The position numbers and the translations under genes are program-made. This document shows positions 4,901 through 5,853 of a DNA stretch of 5,853 nucleotides, piece by piece. The notes beneath the pieces were generated by a model. That model was given only the letters and a program-made list of their open reading frames with translations, had not been told where the DNA came from and searched no databases. How positions within the stretch are numbered: position 1 is the stretch's first letter; each line of letters starts with the position of its first letter. The stretch is from Thermohalobaculum sp045106875 (GTDB lineage Bacteria; Pseudomonadota; Alphaproteobacteria; Rhodobacterales; Rhodobacteraceae), in NCBI GenBank assembly GCA_045106875.1, contig JBGCFK010000003.1, positions 1 to 5,853 on the forward strand, read 5' to 3'.

Positions 4901-5853
4901 ATCGTCTGGAATCTGACGGTCGACAACGACACCCGCAAGACATTGTCGAACGGGGTGGATGTACAGAGCATCGAGCGGGTCCTGCTGGAGACCGGCTCGG
5001 GCGATGACAACCTGGTACTGGGTAACCAGAACGATCACGTCGAGACAGGCGCGGGTTCGGACATCATCGTTCTTGGCGAAGGCGTCGACTATGCCGATGC
5101 AGGCGCGGGGAACGACTACGTTCGCGGCGGCTCTCGCGATGATACCTATTTCGTGGCGGCGGGTGACGGGCTTGACGTCATTGAGGACAATGTTGGGGCG
5201 GGAATTGATCGGATCTTGCTCGGGCCAGGCATCTCGATTGACGATCTTCACTTCGAGAAGTCGAATGGTGGTGTCACGCTGGTCATTCAATTTGGGACTA
5301 ACGAGATCCATCTCGGCAATCACTTCAACCCCGTGACAGGTGCGCAGCAGAATTCTGTCGAGAAGATCGAGGCTCAAGACGGTGAAATACTACTCAGTTC
5401 AATCGAGTGGTCACAACTTACCATGAGCCCTAAAGTATTGGGCACGCCGGAAGATGATTACCTATCGGGTAATGAGAGCGCCAACGAGACGTTCTCAGCA
5501 AGCGCAGGCAACGATCTCGTCGACCTCGGCCTTGGCGACGACACAGGCGACGGCGGGGCCGGGATCGACACGCTGAGTTTCGCCTCGCTGGATGCGCCCG
5601 GCTTCGTCTTCGGCGACATCGAGGTCGGGGTGATCGTCGATCTCTCGGCGCAAGGCACACCGCAGCAGACCGGCCAGGGTAACGATATCTTCACAAATTT
5701 CGAGAACCTTGGGGGCAGCGGGTTTGCCGACTTCCTCACCGGTGACGGGGCGGCGAACGCGATCAATGGCGGCGCGGGCGGCGATGTGCTGGTCGGCGGC
5801 GATGGCGATGACACGCTGGAAGGCGGCGAAGGCTTCGATGCGGTCGAAGGCGG
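1970..5853 (+). CDS. Large secreted RTX protein: M23 metallopeptidase + trypsin/V8-like serine protease + Calx-beta (frame-broken start, 3' partial)
   Basis: Frame 2 is open from after TGA 1967-1969 to the window end, at least 1294 codons. Domain order: (1) M23 zinc endopeptidase, ~2000-2480, with FHLGADWNG (ligands His 2051 and Asp 2063), YAHL (2258-2269) and HLHLE (His 2360 and His 2366); it should cleave peptidoglycan cross-bridges or Gly-rich peptides. (2) Trypsin/V8-like serine protease, ~2590-3290, with catalytic His in LTSAHGFF (2648), Asp in GQDFALIS (2831) and Ser in GQSGSGFW (3110). (3) RTX block and serralysin-like tail, 3362-3609. (4) Calx-beta, ~3860-4185. (5) RTX repeats and linker modules, 4205-5180. 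(6) Haemolysin-type calcium-binding-related domain, ~5190-5395. (7) Further RTX repeats from ~5430 to the edge. No Sec signal peptide is seen; the glycine/aspartate repeats imply type I secretion with the signal at the unseen C-terminus and folding on extracellular calcium. No ATG/GTG/TTG precedes the M23 motif in this frame, so the start requires frame 1 (1915) plus a shift, or the gene is a pseudogene. Domain calls are motif-based. Confidence 0.85.
3362..3490 (+). repeat. First RTX calcium-binding block
   Basis: Within the large protein, residues FGGAFDDSLHGWEGRDFLAG continue as SAGRDQLAGGSESDVFYF: degenerate nonapeptides of the GGxGxDxux type. They end in the DVFYF strand that, with DLITDFN (3530-3550) and GDLIDLSGF further on, is typical of the C-terminal beta-roll of serralysins. 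Several Gly/Asp positions are substituted, so calcium binding may be weaker than in the later blocks. Confidence 0.75.
4205..4500 (+). repeat. Second RTX calcium-binding block
   Basis: Consecutive nonapeptides GDGGGDTLD, GRGGNDIIF, GGAGSDSIE and GGAGSDIIV are close to the GGxGxDxux consensus and form the best-conserved RTX run before the last block. The region then continues through the 24-residue repeat (4358-4429) into AGAGDDTIIA. It directly follows the Calx-beta domain. Confidence 0.85.
4358..4429 (+). repeat. 72-bp perfect direct repeat, copy 1
   Basis: Begins GGCGCGGGTTCGGACATCAT and ends GGGAACGACTAC; identical base for base to 5048-5119. It encodes 24 residues (GAGSDIIVLGEGVDYADAGA, then GNDY) in the same frame. 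Flanking bases differ on both sides, so the borders are exact. Confidence 0.95.
5048..5119 (+). repeat. 72-bp perfect direct repeat, copy 2
   Basis: Exact copy of 4358-4429, offset by 690 bases (230 codons), so the frame is kept. Its left neighbour encodes GNQNDHVET and its right neighbour VRGGSRDDTYF, unlike the flanks of copy 1. Confidence 0.95.
5432..5853 (+). repeat. Third RTX block, reaching the window edge
   Basis: After the haemolysin-related domain the protein resumes with LGTPEDDYLSGNESANETF and SASAGNDLVDLGLGDDTGDG. A spacer strand module follows (LSFASLDAPGFVFGD, then FENLGGSGFADFLTGDGAAN), then consensus nonapeptides GGAGGDVLV, GGDGDDTLE and GGEGFDAVE. The run is cut by the window end, so repeat number and the C-terminal secretion signal are unknown. 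Codons here are markedly richer in G/C than in the M23 and serine protease parts. Confidence 0.85.

Noticed and set aside
4715..5377. A 220-codon minus-strand frame opposite the RTX gene
   Set aside because: It is the antisense of the GGxGxD-type repeats, which readily leave long open frames on the other strand. It repeats a peptide only because of the 72-bp DNA repeat.

Overview
The window looks like alphaproteobacterial accessory DNA, probably Rhodobacteraceae-like. This rests on the GC-rich left part, the style of the lysis cassette (an M15 endolysin with a C-terminal membrane tail and an overlapping spanin pair), and a large RTX protein of the type common in that group. The taxonomic call is inference from protein style; no search was run.

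Left part (1-910): the end of a prophage or gene-transfer-agent-like lysis module, all on the + strand. A 5'-truncated M15-type peptidoglycan hydrolase overlaps by 4 bases a small membrane/coiled-coil protein resembling an inner-membrane spanin (Rz). A lipoprotein gene resembling an outer-membrane spanin (Rz1) starts inside the Rz gene in the +1 frame.

Middle (about 911-1430): two insertion-sequence remnants. The Rz1 frame is cut after about 69 codons and runs, without a stop, into the last ~105 codons of an IS256 (mutator-type) transposase and a putative terminal repeat. Directly abutting this is the first 23 codons of a second IS256-type transposase on the minus strand. Neither remnant can transpose by itself. 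The lipoprotein-transposase chimera is most likely a pseudogene.

Intergenic part (1400-1914): no convincing gene. It holds a 9-bp and an 11-bp perfect inverted repeat and a strong Shine-Dalgarno sequence just before a TTG codon at 1915.

Right part (1915-5853): one very long + strand reading frame that runs off the window end. It encodes a multidomain secreted protein: an M23 zinc endopeptidase with all motifs, a trypsin/V8-like serine protease with a visible His-Asp-Ser triad, a first RTX block with a serralysin-type tail, a Calx-beta domain, and further RTX calcium-binding blocks with a haemolysin-related domain. The frame is closed upstream by a TGA at 1967-1969 with no usable start before the M23 domain. 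The family-like N-terminus is in frame 1 and would need a +1 shift near 1975-1981, where the sequence CTT TAA resembles the prfB shift site. A 72-bp stretch is repeated exactly 690 bp apart within the RTX part.

The most interesting object is this putative double-protease RTX exoprotein, with its frame-broken start and its position beside a decayed lysis cassette. Whether it is prophage cargo or merely a neighbour joined by IS-mediated rearrangement cannot be decided from this window.
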